DNA of 64,000 nucleotides from Dehalococcoidia bacterium (GTDB lineage Bacteria; Chloroflexota; Dehalococcoidia; Lucifugimonadales; Lucifugimonadaceae). Below the pieces are notes generated by a model, which saw only the letters and a program-made list of their open reading frames with translations, did not search any database and had not been told where the DNA came from. The DNA lies in assembly GCA_028285005.1 (NCBI GenBank), contig JANQQP010000037.1:1-64000 (forward strand), read 5' to 3'. This document shows positions 10,701-19,810 of this stretch, in pieces (within the stretch, counting starts at the first letter, position 1; every line of letters begins with the position of its first letter). The position numbers were made by a program, and so were the translations under genes.

Positions 10701-13700
10701 CGAGACGCTCTGGCCGTTGGCTACTGGCGTGTCGTTAATGGCGTTGACGGTGATGCTCACCGTGGCGATGTTCGAGCTGTTGACACCGTCACTGGCCTGG
10801 TAGGTGAATGAGTCCGAGCCGTTGAAGTCAGGGTTAGGCGAGTAGCTGAATGAGCCGTCGGCGCTGAGCGACACGACACCGTTGGCGGTGCCGGTCACGA
10901 TAGCCGCCGTTAGAGGCGTGCCCTCCTCATCCGTGTCGCCATCCAGCACTCCCGGTGCGACCACGTTGAGCGTCCCGTCCTCGTCCACTGCGTAGCTGTC
11001 ATCGTCCGCCACGGGAATGTCGTTCACGGTCAGCACGTCAATGGTCACCGTCGCCTGCACTGGCAATGCGGTGCCGTCGTCGACCGAGAAGACGAATGAG
11101 TCGGGGCCGGAGTAGGTGGGATTCGGTGAGTAGATAAGGTTCTGGGCCGCGCCGATCAGGTTGCCGTTAGATGGCGGCGTGACGATCACGAACGTCAGCG
11201 GATCGCCGTCGATGTCGGAGCCTGTGAGAGTGATCGGCAGATCGACATCTTCATCGGTCGAGACCAACTGGGCGTCCGCAGTAGGCGCGTCGTTGACCGC
11301 AGCAACCGTGACGGTTACCGTCGCGATGTTCGACAGCTCGAGCGTGTCGTCTGCCTGGTATGTGAACGTATCGATGCCATTGAAGTGAGCGTTTGGCGTG
11401 TAGGTGAAGGATCCGTCCGAGTTCAGCAGGAGGACTCCGTTCACCGGACCGGTCACAAGTGCTGCGGTGATCGGGTCACCGTCTCCGTCCGTGTCGCCGT
11501 CCAGCACACCAGGAGCCGCGACATTGAGCACGTTGTCTTCGTCAACGCTGTAAGCGTCATCGTCTGCGACAGGCGCTGCATTGACCCGTGTCACATCGAT
11601 CGAGACCGTTGCTTCAAGGGAGTTGATCGTGCCGTCGTTGACCTCGAAGGTGAAGGAGTCAGGCCCTGTGAAGTCGAGGTTCGGCGTGTAGGTGAGGTTC
11701 GGAGCCGTGCCGCTCAGGGAGCCGTTGGCCGGTTGAGTCATCACGCTGAAGGTCAGCGGATCGCCGTCGACGTCTGAGCCAGTTAGCGTGATTGGCGTCC
11801 CCAGGTTCTGCTGCGTCGAGTCCGACTTGTCATCTGCCACAGGCTGGTCGTTCTGAGCTATCACGTCCAGGAACACGGTGGCTGGCGCTGAATTGCCAAC
11901 GCCATCGAATGCCGTGTACGTGAACTGGTCCAGGCCGTTGAAGTGAAGCGCTGGCGTGTAGGTGAACGATCCGTCTGCGTTGAGCACGACCGTGCCGTTC
12001 GCCGCTTGCGTAGCCAGGACAGCTGTAAGCGGATCGCCTTCGGTGTCAGTATCTCCGTCGAGGACTCCTGGCGCGAGGACGTTCAGTACTGTGTCCTCGT
12101 TGAGCGCCCAGGCATCGTCATCTGCCACCGGAACATCATTGACCGAGTTCACGTCAATCGAGATTGTTGCCAGCGCCGAGTCGACCGTGCCGTCGTTTGC
12201 GACGAAGGTGAATGAATCAGGTCCGAAGTAGTCGGCATTCGGCGTGTAGGTCAGGTTCGGCGCTGTGCCCGAAAGCACGCCGTTCACAGGCGGCGTGACG
12301 ACACTAAAAGTGAGCAGATCGCCATCTACGTCAGAGCCAGTCAGCGTCACTGGCAAAGGCGTGTCTTCATTGGTCGCGATTGCCTGCGAGTCTGCGACTG
12401 GATCGTCGTTGACTGGCGCGATCGTGATAGTGGCTGTAGCGATATTCGAATCATCGAAGCCGTCATTCGCAACGAACGTGAATGAATCGGCGCCATTGAA
12501 GTCCGGGTCTGGCGTGTAAGTAAACGAGCCGGTCGGGCTGAGCAGCAGCGTGCCGTTGGTCGGGCCTACCACTAGCTGAGCTGTGAGTGGGTCGCCGTCA
12601 CCGTCGGTTGCGCCTGTGAGCACACCAGGTGCGACCGGGCTCAGCACGGCGTCTTCGTCTACGTTGTACGCCTGATTGACAACAACCGGGACGTTGTTCG
12701 GGAACAAGCCGGCGAAGATCTCTACTTCATTCAGAGTCAGAGCCCTGTTGAACAGTCGCACCTCGTCGATCGAGCCTTCCCACGGGCGTGAGGTTGCGCC
12801 GGGCGGGTTGCCGCCAATCCACATGCTGACAAGGTTGTTGACATCGACCAGGCCGTTCTTCGGCGTGGATCCGACCTGTACGCCGTTGAGGTACAGGATC
12901 ATCTGCATGCCGTCATAAACACCGGCGACATGCGTCCACTCGCCGTTTATGAGGCCGCCAGTCGATGCGATCAGCGTGTCTGTGTTGCCATCGGTCTTCA
13001 GCCTGAAGCGCAGCCTCGCCTCTCCGCCGCTCCTGACCGTTCCGATCATCAAGTAGTGGTCCTGCGTGCCGGTTCCGGTGGCCTTCGAGAAGATTCGGCA
13101 GTCCCATGATCGGCAGTTGGTGAGCTGATCAGAACGGACCCATGCGGCGACCGAGACAGCACTTACCTGTGCGCCGTTGTCCGTGACATCGAGAGTTCCG
13201 AGGTCAACGTAGTCGTTCGAGCCGTCGAAGAGCAGACCGCCACTGGCGTCATGTCCGGCGTCGGGTACCGCACCATTGATAATTCCGTGATTGCCCTCGC
13301 CCGACTGGTCGTTGGCTGTTCCGTCGTCGAAGCTCCAGTAGCCGACGATGCCGGTGTTCGGGACGGTCACGTCGATCTCAACGAGCGCGGCCGGGCTCGT
13401 GATGAGCCCGTCGAAGACCGTGAACAGCAGGGAGTCCGGACCTGTGTAGCCGGGGTTCGGCGTGTACGTGAGGTTTGGAGACACGCCGGACAACGTGCCG
13501 TTGATCGGCTGCGTTGTGACATTGAACGTGAGTGGGTCACCGTCTGCGTCTGAGCCGGTCAGTGTGATCGGCAGCGCAACGTCCTGCTCGGTTGAGACCG
13601 ACTGCGAATCGGCCACTGGATCATCGTTGATCGGATTGACCGTGATCGTAACTGTGGCGATGTTCGAAAGCTCGAACGTATCGTCTGCCTGATAAGTGAA

Positions 13701-16700
13701 GGTGTCAGCGCCGCTGAAATCCGGGTTTGGCGTGTAGGTGAACGAGCCGTCGGCATTGAGTCCAAGCACGCCGTTCGAGACATCGGAGGCCAGTGCCACT
13801 ATCAGCGGGTCTCCGTCTGCGTCTGTATCGCCTACAAGGACTCCAGGCGCGCCGGCAACTAAAGTCGAGTCCTCATCCACCGAGTAGCTGTCGTCATCCG
13901 CGACTGGCGCCGCGTTGACGCGTGTGACCGTTATGGAGACGGTGGCGAGAGGTGAGTCGACCGTGCCGTCGTTCGCGACATAGGTGAACGAGTCAGGGCC
14001 GGTGTAGCCCGGATCAGAGGTGTAGATCAGGTTCGGCGCTGTCCCGGTCAGGTCGCCGTGCGTGGGTGACGTGGCAACGGCGAATGTGAGCGTGTCGCCA
14101 TCTATGTCTGCGCCGGTGAGCGTGACCGGCGATGGCGTCAACTGTTCGAATGAGACGACCTGATTGTCGGCGGTCGGCGCATCGTTCGTGGGATTGACCG
14201 TGATCGTCACAGTAGCGACGTTTGAGAGGTCACGGCTGTCATCGGCCTGGTATGTGAAGGTGTCGATGCCGTTGAAATCAGGATCGGGCGTGTAGTTGAA
14301 CGAGCCGTCTGAGTTCAGGACCAGCGCGCCGTTTGTGGTCGTCGCGACGAGGACCGCGGTCAGCGGGTCTAGATCTATATCGGTGTCGCCTGTGAGAACG
14401 CCCGGCAGCGGCTCACTCAGCACAGAGTCTTCGTCCACCGAGTATGCGTCGTCGTCGGCGACCGGTGGGTTGTTGGTCGAGAGAACGGTGAGCGTCGCCT
14501 GTTCGGTGAATGCTGTGCCGTCGAGGTCTGTCACTCTCGCCCGGAAGGTGTCACCGTCCTCGCTTATCAACGCTGGATCGGTGACGTAAGTGGAGCTGGT
14601 TGCGCCGGGAATGTCCACCAGGTTCTGCTGCCACTGGTAGCTGACGGCTCCGTTGCCGGTGGCGAGTACGGTGAACGATGTCGTTTCGCCTTCATTCACC
14701 GTTTGATCGGTTGGTTGAGTTGTGACGGTCAGGCCGCTGCCAGAGACGCCATTCGCGCCGGCCGAGAGGTTCTGGCTGACTTCGGTAGCTGTCAGCGCTC
14801 GGTCGTAGATAGCGACAAGGTGCAGTTCACCCAGCCACGGCCTCGGATTCACGAACTCGTTTGCGATGCCGAGTCGGTAGTCGCCATCCCAGTTACCCAG
14901 CGTCCCACCTACAACGCTCGAAGTCTCGACACCGTCCATGTAGATCTTCAAAGTGCCTGCCGAGTCGCGAGTGAACACAACGTGGTTCAGTTCAAGGTCG
15001 AGCGAACCTACTGGTGAGTTCTTGGCAGGCGTTCCGTTATCACTCTGAGTGGTGGAGCGCAGCCTGACTTCGACGCGGTCGGTGTTCGCCTGGCCGAACT
15101 TGCCCTGTCCGAGTGTGAAGTTCCGGTTGCCGGAGTCAGCGGAGAGCGTGACGATGCGAGCCGGGCCGTTCTGAACGAGGTCAGCGGGCTTCACCCACGC
15201 TTCGACGGTGATCTCATCATTCGCCTGTGCGGCACTGATCACCTTTGTTGCCGGCTCTGGCGAAGCGATCATCGTCGGTGAGTCGATCGAAATTCCACCC
15301 GGGACCCAGCTCACTCCAGCTGTGTTGTCGATCTTCAGGTTGAGTGGCGTGCCGTTGCCTGACACATCGAAGACGGTGTCTCCGCTCTGCTCCTGGAACT
15401 CGTACAGAGTCACAAGGCCGGTCGTGACACGGTTGCCGCCAACTACCGAAGGTGGTTTGACCGTGATGGTGACGTCAACCGCGTTCGAGTTACCAACGCC
15501 GTCGTTAGCTGCATAGGTGAAGCCATCAACGCCAGTGAAGCCGGGGTTCGGGAGATAAGTGAGTGAGCCGTCCGGCATCAGGTTGAGCACGCCATTCGTG
15601 ACATCAGTCAGCAGGGCAGGGCTCAGAGTGTCGCCGTTGATGTCTGTGTCATTCGCAAGGACACCGGGAGCTGGAACGGACAGCAGCACGTCCTGCTCGG
15701 CCAGGTAGTCCTCGCCTGTCGCGAAAGGCGGAGCCTGCGGTGGTGCGCCCGATGCGGAGCCGAGGTTCGCGTAGATGTGGACTCTCGAGTGTGTCCAGCC
15801 GATCGATATGACATCGAGGTCACCGTCGATCTCGAGATCTGACAGGACAGCAGCATCGTGATGCTCGTCACCGAGATGGATCAGGTGTGGAGTCCAGGTG
15901 TTGCCTCCGTTTTCGTTCTCGAACACAAACAGCTGTGACGAGGCCGGACTTAGCAGGTCATGCTCTCCAACCACGATGTCGAGGTCACCGTCGCGGTCCA
16001 GGTCGCCGACATCCACGCTCTGCGGATTGGTGATATTGGCTACCAGGTGCTCCGTCCACGGATCTGTGACGACGGCACCCTGTTCGTACCAGGCAACCTT
16101 GCCAGCCGTGTCGTGGCCGTAACCGACAACCGCATCGAGGTCGCGGTCATCGTCCATGTCGACGAGGTGCACACGGTCAGGCTGCCCGGTGAGAGGCGTG
16201 TGCATCGTTAGCAGCGTGAATGTGCCGCCGCCGTCGTTCCTCAGCCATTCAAGTCCGATCGGGTCCTGCGATGAGGCGACCAGAATGTCGTTGTCGCCGT
16301 CGCCATCTATATCTCCAGAGTCGAGACCTTCACCACCGGCATTTCCATGCAGTGTGCGCCAGGTCCAGTTCGAGATCGTCGGATCAGCAGGAACTGTGAG
16401 CATCTGGACGCCACCGGCGGCGCCCTGCCAGGAGAGAGCGATCTCGATTGGACCGCCGTTGCTGAAGCGATTGACCGTCGTTCCTTGCAGGAACGAGCCG
16501 ATTCCGCTGTCAACGTTGGTGAAAACGGTGAAGACTCCAGTGCCGTCGTTCTGGGCCCACGCGAAGTCCGAGTTGCTGGTGCTGCCGATTCCCTGCGTAC
16601 CAAGGATGTCGAGGTCGCCGTCGTCATCGAAGTCGTAGATTGCAGCGAGGTTGTTTACCGGTGAACCGATGGTGTTCCTGAGCCAAACACCGCTGGGAGA

Positions 16701-19301
16701 GCCGGGATTCCTGTACCACCAGCCGCCGGTAACGATGTCAGGAAGTCCGTCTCCGTCTATGTCCGCGTCATCGATGAAGATGGCTCGCCACGGCTTGTTC
16801 GGATCAACGGTCAGCCGGTCCCAGCTATCAAGTGAGAGCGGGAAGTTGATGCCCTTGTTTTCGAGCAGCAGGACGCGATTGTGAGTTGCGCCCTTTGAGA
16901 TGAGATCAGTGTCGCCGTCACCGTCTATGTCGACCGCTCGCGCTCCGGCGAGCTGCTCGTCACCGATCGCTGCGATGTGCTGCTGCCAGAGGCCGCCGGA
17001 GCCGTCGAGGTTCTCGAAGATCAGAGTGCGGAGAGTGGGTTCGTCCAACGGGTCCAGGCTGTGCTCGCTCAGGATCACGTCGGTGTCGCCGTCGAGGTCC
17101 ATGTCAGCGATGTCGAGGTTCATGCCTCCGCCAACAACCAGCGCCGAGATGTCGTGGCGTATCCAAGGATCGGTGGCAACAACTGGCTGCTCGTACCAGA
17201 CCAACTCGCCCGCAACGCCTGCGCTTGATGCGCCGACAACCGCGTCGAGGCGGCCGTCATTGTTCAGGTCGACCAGGCGGTTACGGTCCGGGCCGCCAAC
17301 AAGAGGCACTGCGCCGGTCGTGAACGCGGTCCACGTGCCCGAGTCATTGCGCAGCCACTCGCTGCCCAACATCAGGTCGACATTGCCGTCACGGTCGATG
17401 TCTCCAGCCGTGACCTCACCGCCGGTGCCGGTCGGCTTGATCGACTGCCAGGTCCAGGTGTCGATCGCGGGATCGTTCCCGACCGTAAGCAGTTGGATAC
17501 CGGCCGTCGAGTCCCGCCAGGAGAGCGCAATGCCAGTTCCGCCGCTGGTCGCGAGCGAACCGATAGCTGCACCGCTGAGCAGATCGCCGACTCCGGGCTG
17601 GATGTTGCTGAATATCGTGAAAACACCCGCGCCGTTGTTCTGAGCCCACACGAAGTTGGCGTTGGGATTGGTTCCGATACCTTCGGTGCCGAAGAGGTCG
17701 ACGTCACCGTCGCCATCAAAGTCATGCGCCAGTGCGACGTTGTTCAGTGGAGAGGGGATCTCGTGGCGTGTCCACGCGTTGCCGGGAGCGATCGGGTTGC
17801 GATACCACCAGGCTCCACTGATCACATCGTCGAAACCGTCGCCGTTAAGGTCGGCGTTGATTACGAACTGCGACTGCTCAGGTTTCGCGGAGTCGAGTAC
17901 GTGGCGCTTGAATGGGACGAAGGCGATTGGTGGATTCAGTTCGTTCTGCCACAGGTTGAACGGCTGGTTGCCCTCCCAGTTGACTCCGAGCAGGTCGATA
18001 TCGCCGTCGCTGCCGAAGTCTGCGAGCTTCAGGTTGTGAGTGCCCGTGGTGGCGACTACCTGCTGATTCCAGTTGAGACCTGTGCCGTCTCCGTAGTAGA
18101 CGCTGATCTCATCCGGGTCGTTCGACTGTTCCATCTCACCTGTGGCGATGTCCAGGAAGCCGTCCAGGTTGATATCCGCTGGCTCAATGCCGTGGACGAA
18201 TTCAACATCCGGGTCAATGATGTGCTCGGTCCAGGGCCCGAGTTTCGGATCAACAGCCTCGTACCAGGACAGCCTCCCTGCACCGGTCTCGGAAGGCGCG
18301 TGAAGAATGTCGAGACTGCCGTCCATATTGACGTCTGCCACATTGACTCGCAGCAGGAGCGGCCAGTTCAGGTCGATTTCGTATTCAGGCCACGGGTCAA
18401 CTTTAGGGTCGCCAAGCGGGAGGGGGTTCTCGAGCCAGTGACCATTGATCGCTACATCGAGGTCTCCGTCGCCGTCGATATCGCCTAGAGCCGAGCCTTC
18501 ACCGTCACGGCCGGTGATCTGGTACTTGGTCCAGGCGCCCGCCGGCTCCTGGAAAAAGAGAGTGACCTGACCTTCCGCCTGTGCTCGGACCTGCACATCC
18601 AGGTCGCCGTCACCGTCCAGGTCACCTGCGTTGATGTCATGCGCCCGAGCGTTACCGATGTGGTGGTCAATCCACGGGTCGACCGCGGGATCGCCAAGTG
18701 GCCCAGGATTCTCGTGCCAGTGGACAGTTTCGCCATTGAAGTTCCCGTGCGGAACGAGGACATCAATGTCACCGTCGCCATCCACGTCCCGAAGCTGCAT
18801 ATCCGTCGTAAAGCCGGCGACGCCGGGCGGCACGATCGTGAACTTGTCCCACGTTGGGTACCGGTACCAGAAAAGCCCTTCCTGGAAGGCGTCCAGCGCG
18901 CCGCCAATAACGGCGTCCGGCAGACCGTCTCCGTCAATATCGCCGGCGGCTTTCACGTGCGCGTACGCGGGCGGCGCGGGATCGATAATGATGTGGGTGA
19001 ATGGGACGGACCCGAAGGTCTCCAGGCCGTCTGCTTCAGCGGTTGCTCCCGGCCAGGTCCCCGAGGCTGAAATCACAAGTGCCAGGCATGCAAAGACAGC
19101 GCCCAACACCACCAGTCGGCGACGGCCAACAAACTTCAGAAACAACACCGAGCCTGCAGATTCCACCATCATGGATTTGGCCATGTCCAGCACGGGAGCG
19201 AGTTGGCGAAAGGTGATATCGGAAACGCATCTCACTGTCAAATTCGCCGCCAGTTCAAATCCAACTTGGCGGCCGTTCAGTTTCAGTATCGTTTGGCTCA
19301 T
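7737..19301 (-). CDS. Giant (3,854-residue) FG-GAP / LamG / cadherin-like repeat surface protein
   Basis: An 11.6-kb gene, about 18 percent of the window. A signal peptide lies at residues 56-87 (basic FVGRRR, hydrophobic LVVLGAVFACLALVIS, then ATA). The annotated ATG leaves a long leader; internal ATGs at 19184 or 19172 are alternative starts. Order: FG-GAP/VCBS repeats rich in DxDGDGxxD calcium-binding-like loops (about 95-1180); one cadherin-like repeat; LamG 1 (about 1290-1510); an Ig-like module (about 1520-1604); four repeats; LamG 2 (about 1980-2195); eight repeats; a unique beta-rich insert (about 2945-3265); four repeats; LamG 3 (about 3640-3854). There is no LPXTG-like signal, type I secretion tail or C-terminal anchor. 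The architecture fits a secreted adhesin or polymer-binding protein, probably calcium-stiffened. Ligand and secretion route are unknown. Confidence 0.92.
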   Translation of the reverse strand: MSQTILKLNGRQVGFELAANLTVRCVSDITFRQLAPVLDMAKSMMVESAGSVLFLKFVGRRRLVVLGAVFACLALVISASGTWPGATAEADGLETFGSVPFTHIIIDPAPPAYAHVKAAGDIDGDGLPDAVIGGALDAFQEGLFWYRYPTWDKFTIVPPGVAGFTTDMQLRDVDGDGDIDVLVPHGNFNGETVHWHENPGPLGDPAVDPWIDHHIGNARAHDINAGDLDGDGDLDVQVRAQAEGQVTLFFQEPAGAWTKYQITGRDGEGSALGDIDGDGDLDVAINGHWLENPLPLGDPKVDPWPEYEIDLNWPLLLRVNVADVNMDGSLDILHAPSETGAGRLSWYEAVDPKLGPWTEHIIDPDVEFVHGIEPADINLDGFLDIATGEMEQSNDPDEISVYYGDGTGLNWNQQVVATTGTHNLKLADFGSDGDIDLLGVNWEGNQPFNLWQNELNPPIAFVPFKRHVLDSAKPEQSQFVINADLNGDGFDDVISGAWWYRNPIAPGNAWTRHEIPSPLNNVALAHDFDGDGDVDLFGTEGIGTNPNANFVWAQNNGAGVFTIFSNIQPGVGDLLSGAAIGSLATSGGTGIALSWRDSTAGIQLLTVGNDPAIDTWTWQSIKPTGTGGEVTAGDIDRDGNVDLMLGSEWLRNDSGTWTAFTTGAVPLVGGPDRNRLVDLNNDGRLDAVVGASSAGVAGELVWYEQPVVATDPWIRHDISALVVGGGMNLDIADMDLDGDTDVILSEHSLDPLDEPTLRTLIFENLDGSGGLWQQHIAAIGDEQLAGARAVDIDGDGDTDLISKGATHNRVLLLENKGINFPLSLDSWDRLTVDPNKPWRAIFIDDADIDGDGLPDIVTGGWWYRNPGSPSGVWLRNTIGSPVNNLAAIYDFDDDGDLDILGTQGIGSTSNSDFAWAQNDGTGVFTVFTNVDSGIGSFLQGTTVNRFSNGGPIEIALSWQGAAGGVQMLTVPADPTISNWTWRTLHGNAGGEGLDSGDIDGDGDNDILVASSQDPIGLEWLRNDGGGTFTLLTMHTPLTGQPDRVHLVDMDDDRDLDAVVGYGHDTAGKVAWYEQGAVVTDPWTEHLVANITNPQSVDVGDLDRDGDLDIVVGEHDLLSPASSQLFVFENENGGNTWTPHLIHLGDEHHDAAVLSDLEIDGDLDVISIGWTHSRVHIYANLGSASGAPPQAPPFATGEDYLAEQDVLLSVPAPGVLANDTDINGDTLSPALLTDVTNGVLNLMPDGSLTYLPNPGFTGVDGFTYAANDGVGNSNAVDVTITVKPPSVVGGNRVTTGLVTLYEFQEQSGDTVFDVSGNGTPLNLKIDNTAGVSWVPGGISIDSPTMIASPEPATKVISAAQANDEITVEAWVKPADLVQNGPARIVTLSADSGNRNFTLGQGKFGQANTDRVEVRLRSTTQSDNGTPAKNSPVGSLDLELNHVVFTRDSAGTLKIYMDGVETSSVVGGTLGNWDGDYRLGIANEFVNPRPWLGELHLVAIYDRALTATEVSQNLSAGANGVSGSGLTVTTQPTDQTVNEGETTSFTVLATGNGAVSYQWQQNLVDIPGATSSTYVTDPALISEDGDTFRARVTDLDGTAFTEQATLTVLSTNNPPVADDDAYSVDEDSVLSEPLPGVLTGDTDIDLDPLTAVLVATTTNGALVLNSDGSFNYTPDPDFNGIDTFTYQADDSRDLSNVATVTITVNPTNDAPTADNQVVSFEQLTPSPVTLTGADIDGDTLTFAVATSPTHGDLTGTAPNLIYTSDPGYTGPDSFTYVANDGTVDSPLATVSITVTRVNAAPVADDDSYSVDEDSTLVAGAPGVLVGDTDADGDPLIVALASDVSNGVLGLNADGSFTYTPNPDFSGADTFTYQADDTFELSNIATVTITVNPINDDPVADSQSVSTEQDVALPITLTGSDADGDPLTFNVTTQPINGTLSGVSPNLTYTPNPGYTGPDSLLFTVFDGLITSPAALVEIDVTVPNTGIVGYWSFDDGTANDQSGEGNHGIINGAVPDAGHDASGGLLFDGSNDYVDLGTLDVTDNGAQVSAVSVAAWVRSDQLTNCRSWDCRIFSKATGTGTQDHYLMIGTVRSGGEARLRFRLKTDGNTDTLIASTGGLINGEWTHVAGVYDGMQMILYLNGVQVGSTPKNGLVDVNNLVSMWIGGNPPGATSRPWEGSIDEVRLFNRALTLNEVEIFAGLFPNNVPVVVNQAYNVDEDAVLSPVAPGVLTGATDGDGDPLTAQLVVGPTNGTLLLSPTGSFTYTPDPDFNGADSFTFVANDGFDDSNIATATITIAPVNDDPVADSQAIATNEDTPLPVTLTGSDVDGDLLTFSVVTPPVNGVLSGTAPNLTYTPNADYFGPDSFTFVANDGTVDSALATISIDVNSVNDVPVADDDAWALNEDTVLNVLAPGVLDGDTDTEGDPLTAVLATQAANGTVVLNADGSFTYTPALHFNGLDQFTYTAFDGVGNSAPATVFLDVIAQNDQPVADDKSDSTQQNLGTPITLTGSDVDGDPLTFSVMTQPANGSLSGTAPNLTYTPNLDFTGPDSFTFEVNDGTINSLEATVSIDVTRVNAAPVADDDAYSVDEDNVLNVAAPGVLDGDTDGDGDPITAALVTGPVNGVLLLNSDGSFTYTPNAHFNGIDTFTYQADDTLELSNIATVTVTVAAVNDAPTADAQLVSTDEDVDLPITLTGSDIDGDPLTFVIVTPPSNGNLIGAAQNLIYSPNPTYSGPDSFVFSVDDGTALPVQATVTIDVLTVNDIPVADDDSYAVDEDGTLNVVAPGVLDGDTDEEGTPLTAAIVTGTANGVVSLSADGSFSYSPNPDFNGSDSFTYQASDGVNSSNIATVSITVNAINDTPVANGQSVSTGKDTPLPITLSGSDVDGDPLTYLVTVQPTNGTLSGTAPNLTYTPTAGYIGPDSFQFTTSDATATSLAATVQIDVFDTGNGLIRFFYGNSQTFNTVGKPQVWVDVLGNASDPEGISTLTYSLNGGPELPLLMGPDGRRLENTGDFVVQLAFDDLTLGPAGNQIVVTATDTGGDTTQGVVTLASPSVQPNVWPTDYTIDWSTVTDIQDAVQIVDGEWTFGPNGISNIGTYGYDRLFEVGDISWTDFTATVPMTVHSQQNTGGLAGAGLFIRWQGHTTSPNVCTLPGQPICGWEPYGNDAWYKFTRSGGVSDDAASNAQSLVDTTGLVLQYNVTYMLKIEVETIGSDNYYRKKIWEQGDPEPSTWTVEKIRNASDGAATAGSLLFIAHHTEVTWGDIVITPVGGAPTANADNYAIAEDSVLNVAAPGVLANDTDPESEPMTASVESGPLNGSLVLNSDGSFTYTPDPDFTGIDSFTYRASDPFRTSDPATVTLDVTPVNDAPAATAQSLQAEDGTPLNITLTGTDIDGDLLTFSVVTQPQHGVLSGTEPNVIYTATPGYVGPDSFTFTASDGSLTSPAATIDLTVFPPNDPPVAVADGYSVDEDVTLNVAAPGVLGNDSDPDLDPFTAELVTPASNGSVTLNADGSFTYNPAPDFNGQDSFTYRALDALEASPAVTVTITVNAVNDLPVAIDADVSTPEDVPLDITLTAADAEGDPLTYLITSQPTNGTLTGTAPLLTYTPNAGYSGPDFFTFTASDAEGPGPAASVQIDVSGINSGLIGHWEFDDGTATDSSPNGNDGTVNGASPAAGHVGAGSLDFDGTDDHVDLGFIDVPGTGFSVAAWINSDDLANCSSRDCRIVSKATGTATQDHYIMVSTVRSGGQVYLRFRIKAGGSTETLIASSGVLTNGVWAHIAATYDGSMMRVYVNGVLVGNRGKSGSIDVEPTVPMWIGGNPPSATSRPWDGKIDDVRLYDRALTDDQVALLASLAP
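8390..14480 (-). repeat. Tandem cadherin-like (tandem-95 type) repeat array within the giant gene
   Basis: Sixteen repeats of about 90-97 codons alternate between two types. Type A reads VADDDAYSVDED, then PGVL.GDTD, then DGSFTYTP. Type B reads ITLTGSDVDGDPLTF, then LSGTAPNLTYTP, then GPDSFTF. The A-B pairs, about 555 bp each, are grouped 2-4-2: two pairs at 14480-13360, four at 12690-10470 and two at 9500-8390, separated by LamG 2 and a unique insert. A seventeenth, isolated type A repeat lies near 15750-15450. Confidence 0.85.
15770..17920 (-). repeat. Duplicated FG-GAP/VCBS block (about 365 codons) within the giant gene
   Basis: Two successive blocks of the encoded protein align from end to end. 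Each begins with a DxNGDGFDD or DIDGDGLPD loop followed by WWYRNP, passes GTEGIGT or GTQGIGS, FVWAQN or FAWAQN and a GEV/GEGL segment, and ends with an LLLENKG or HIYANLG segment. A third, more divergent version precedes them (about 17920-19000). Boundaries are approximate. Confidence 0.75.
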
Positions 19302-19487
19302 CTTTTCGCAGATGGCCGCAAGAGTCAGTGGCAGATGCGGCCGGTTCCGCGCGGAAGATTCGGCACCGCCAGGCGGTTTTAGGAAAGATCAGTGAGGTGA
19401 GAGGTCGACTCCTGCGACCGCGACGCTAGGGCTCCGAAGCGTTAGGAACTCCGTGAGCCTGCGGTCAGCGCCAAGAGCAAAGACGAA

Positions 19488-19577
19488 TGGCGGAGGGGAC
19501 AGGATTCGAACCTGCGTTACCGTTGCCGGTAAACCTGTTTTCAAGACAGGCGCATTCAACCACTCTGCCACCCCTCC
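19488..19577 (-). tRNA. tRNA-Ser (anticodon TGA)
   Basis: A 90-base class II tRNA on the minus strand with encoded CCA. The 7-bp acceptor stem is GGAGGGG paired with CCCCTCC, with discriminator G. The D arm begins GCAGAGTGG. The anticodon stem CCTGT/ACAGG carries the loop CTTGAAA with anticodon TGA. A long variable arm (TTTACCGGCAACGGTAAC) and the T-loop GTTCGAAT complete the serine type. It decodes UCA and, by wobble, other UCN codons. Confidence 0.95.
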
Positions 19578-19705
19578 GCGGTGTGGTCGCAACAGTCAAG
19601 TCTAGCGGGTTAGAGTGGCGTGTAGCACCGGCAATTCAACGCGATCTAAGGAGTGACACGGGCGCGAAATCTCGCGACCGCTTCGGAGCCGCCTCGCCAA
19701 GATAG

Positions 19706-19734
19706 TTGTTGTTGCAACAAAGTTTGGCTAAACT
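19706..19734 (+). promoter_or_regulatory. Candidate promoter with overlapping palindrome upstream of the CDGSH gene
   Basis: TTGTTG (19706-19711) and TAAACT (19729-19734) are spaced by 17 bases, like a sigma-70 promoter. A perfect 12-bp palindrome, TTGTTGCAACAA (19709-19720), overlaps the -35 end and the spacer, where a repressor could act. A very similar element lies upstream of the pirin gene. Prediction from sequence only. Confidence 0.35.
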
Positions 19735-19810
19735 GGGGTTAATCGGTCGGACCACTGCATCCAAGTTGGCCTAGCCGGGAATTCACCCAGAAATTCAAGG
19801 GAGGCCACCG

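Noticed and set aside
8390..14480. Regular repeats considered as a CRISPR array
   Set aside because: The unit is about 280-555 bp, coding throughout and divergent; there are no short identical repeats with unique spacers.
16900..18488. Long rightward open frames (up to 331 codons) opposite the giant gene
   Set aside because: They mirror the repetitive Asp/Gly-rich coding sequence of the leftward gene, have Arg/Ser/Pro-rich compositions and contain no domain.
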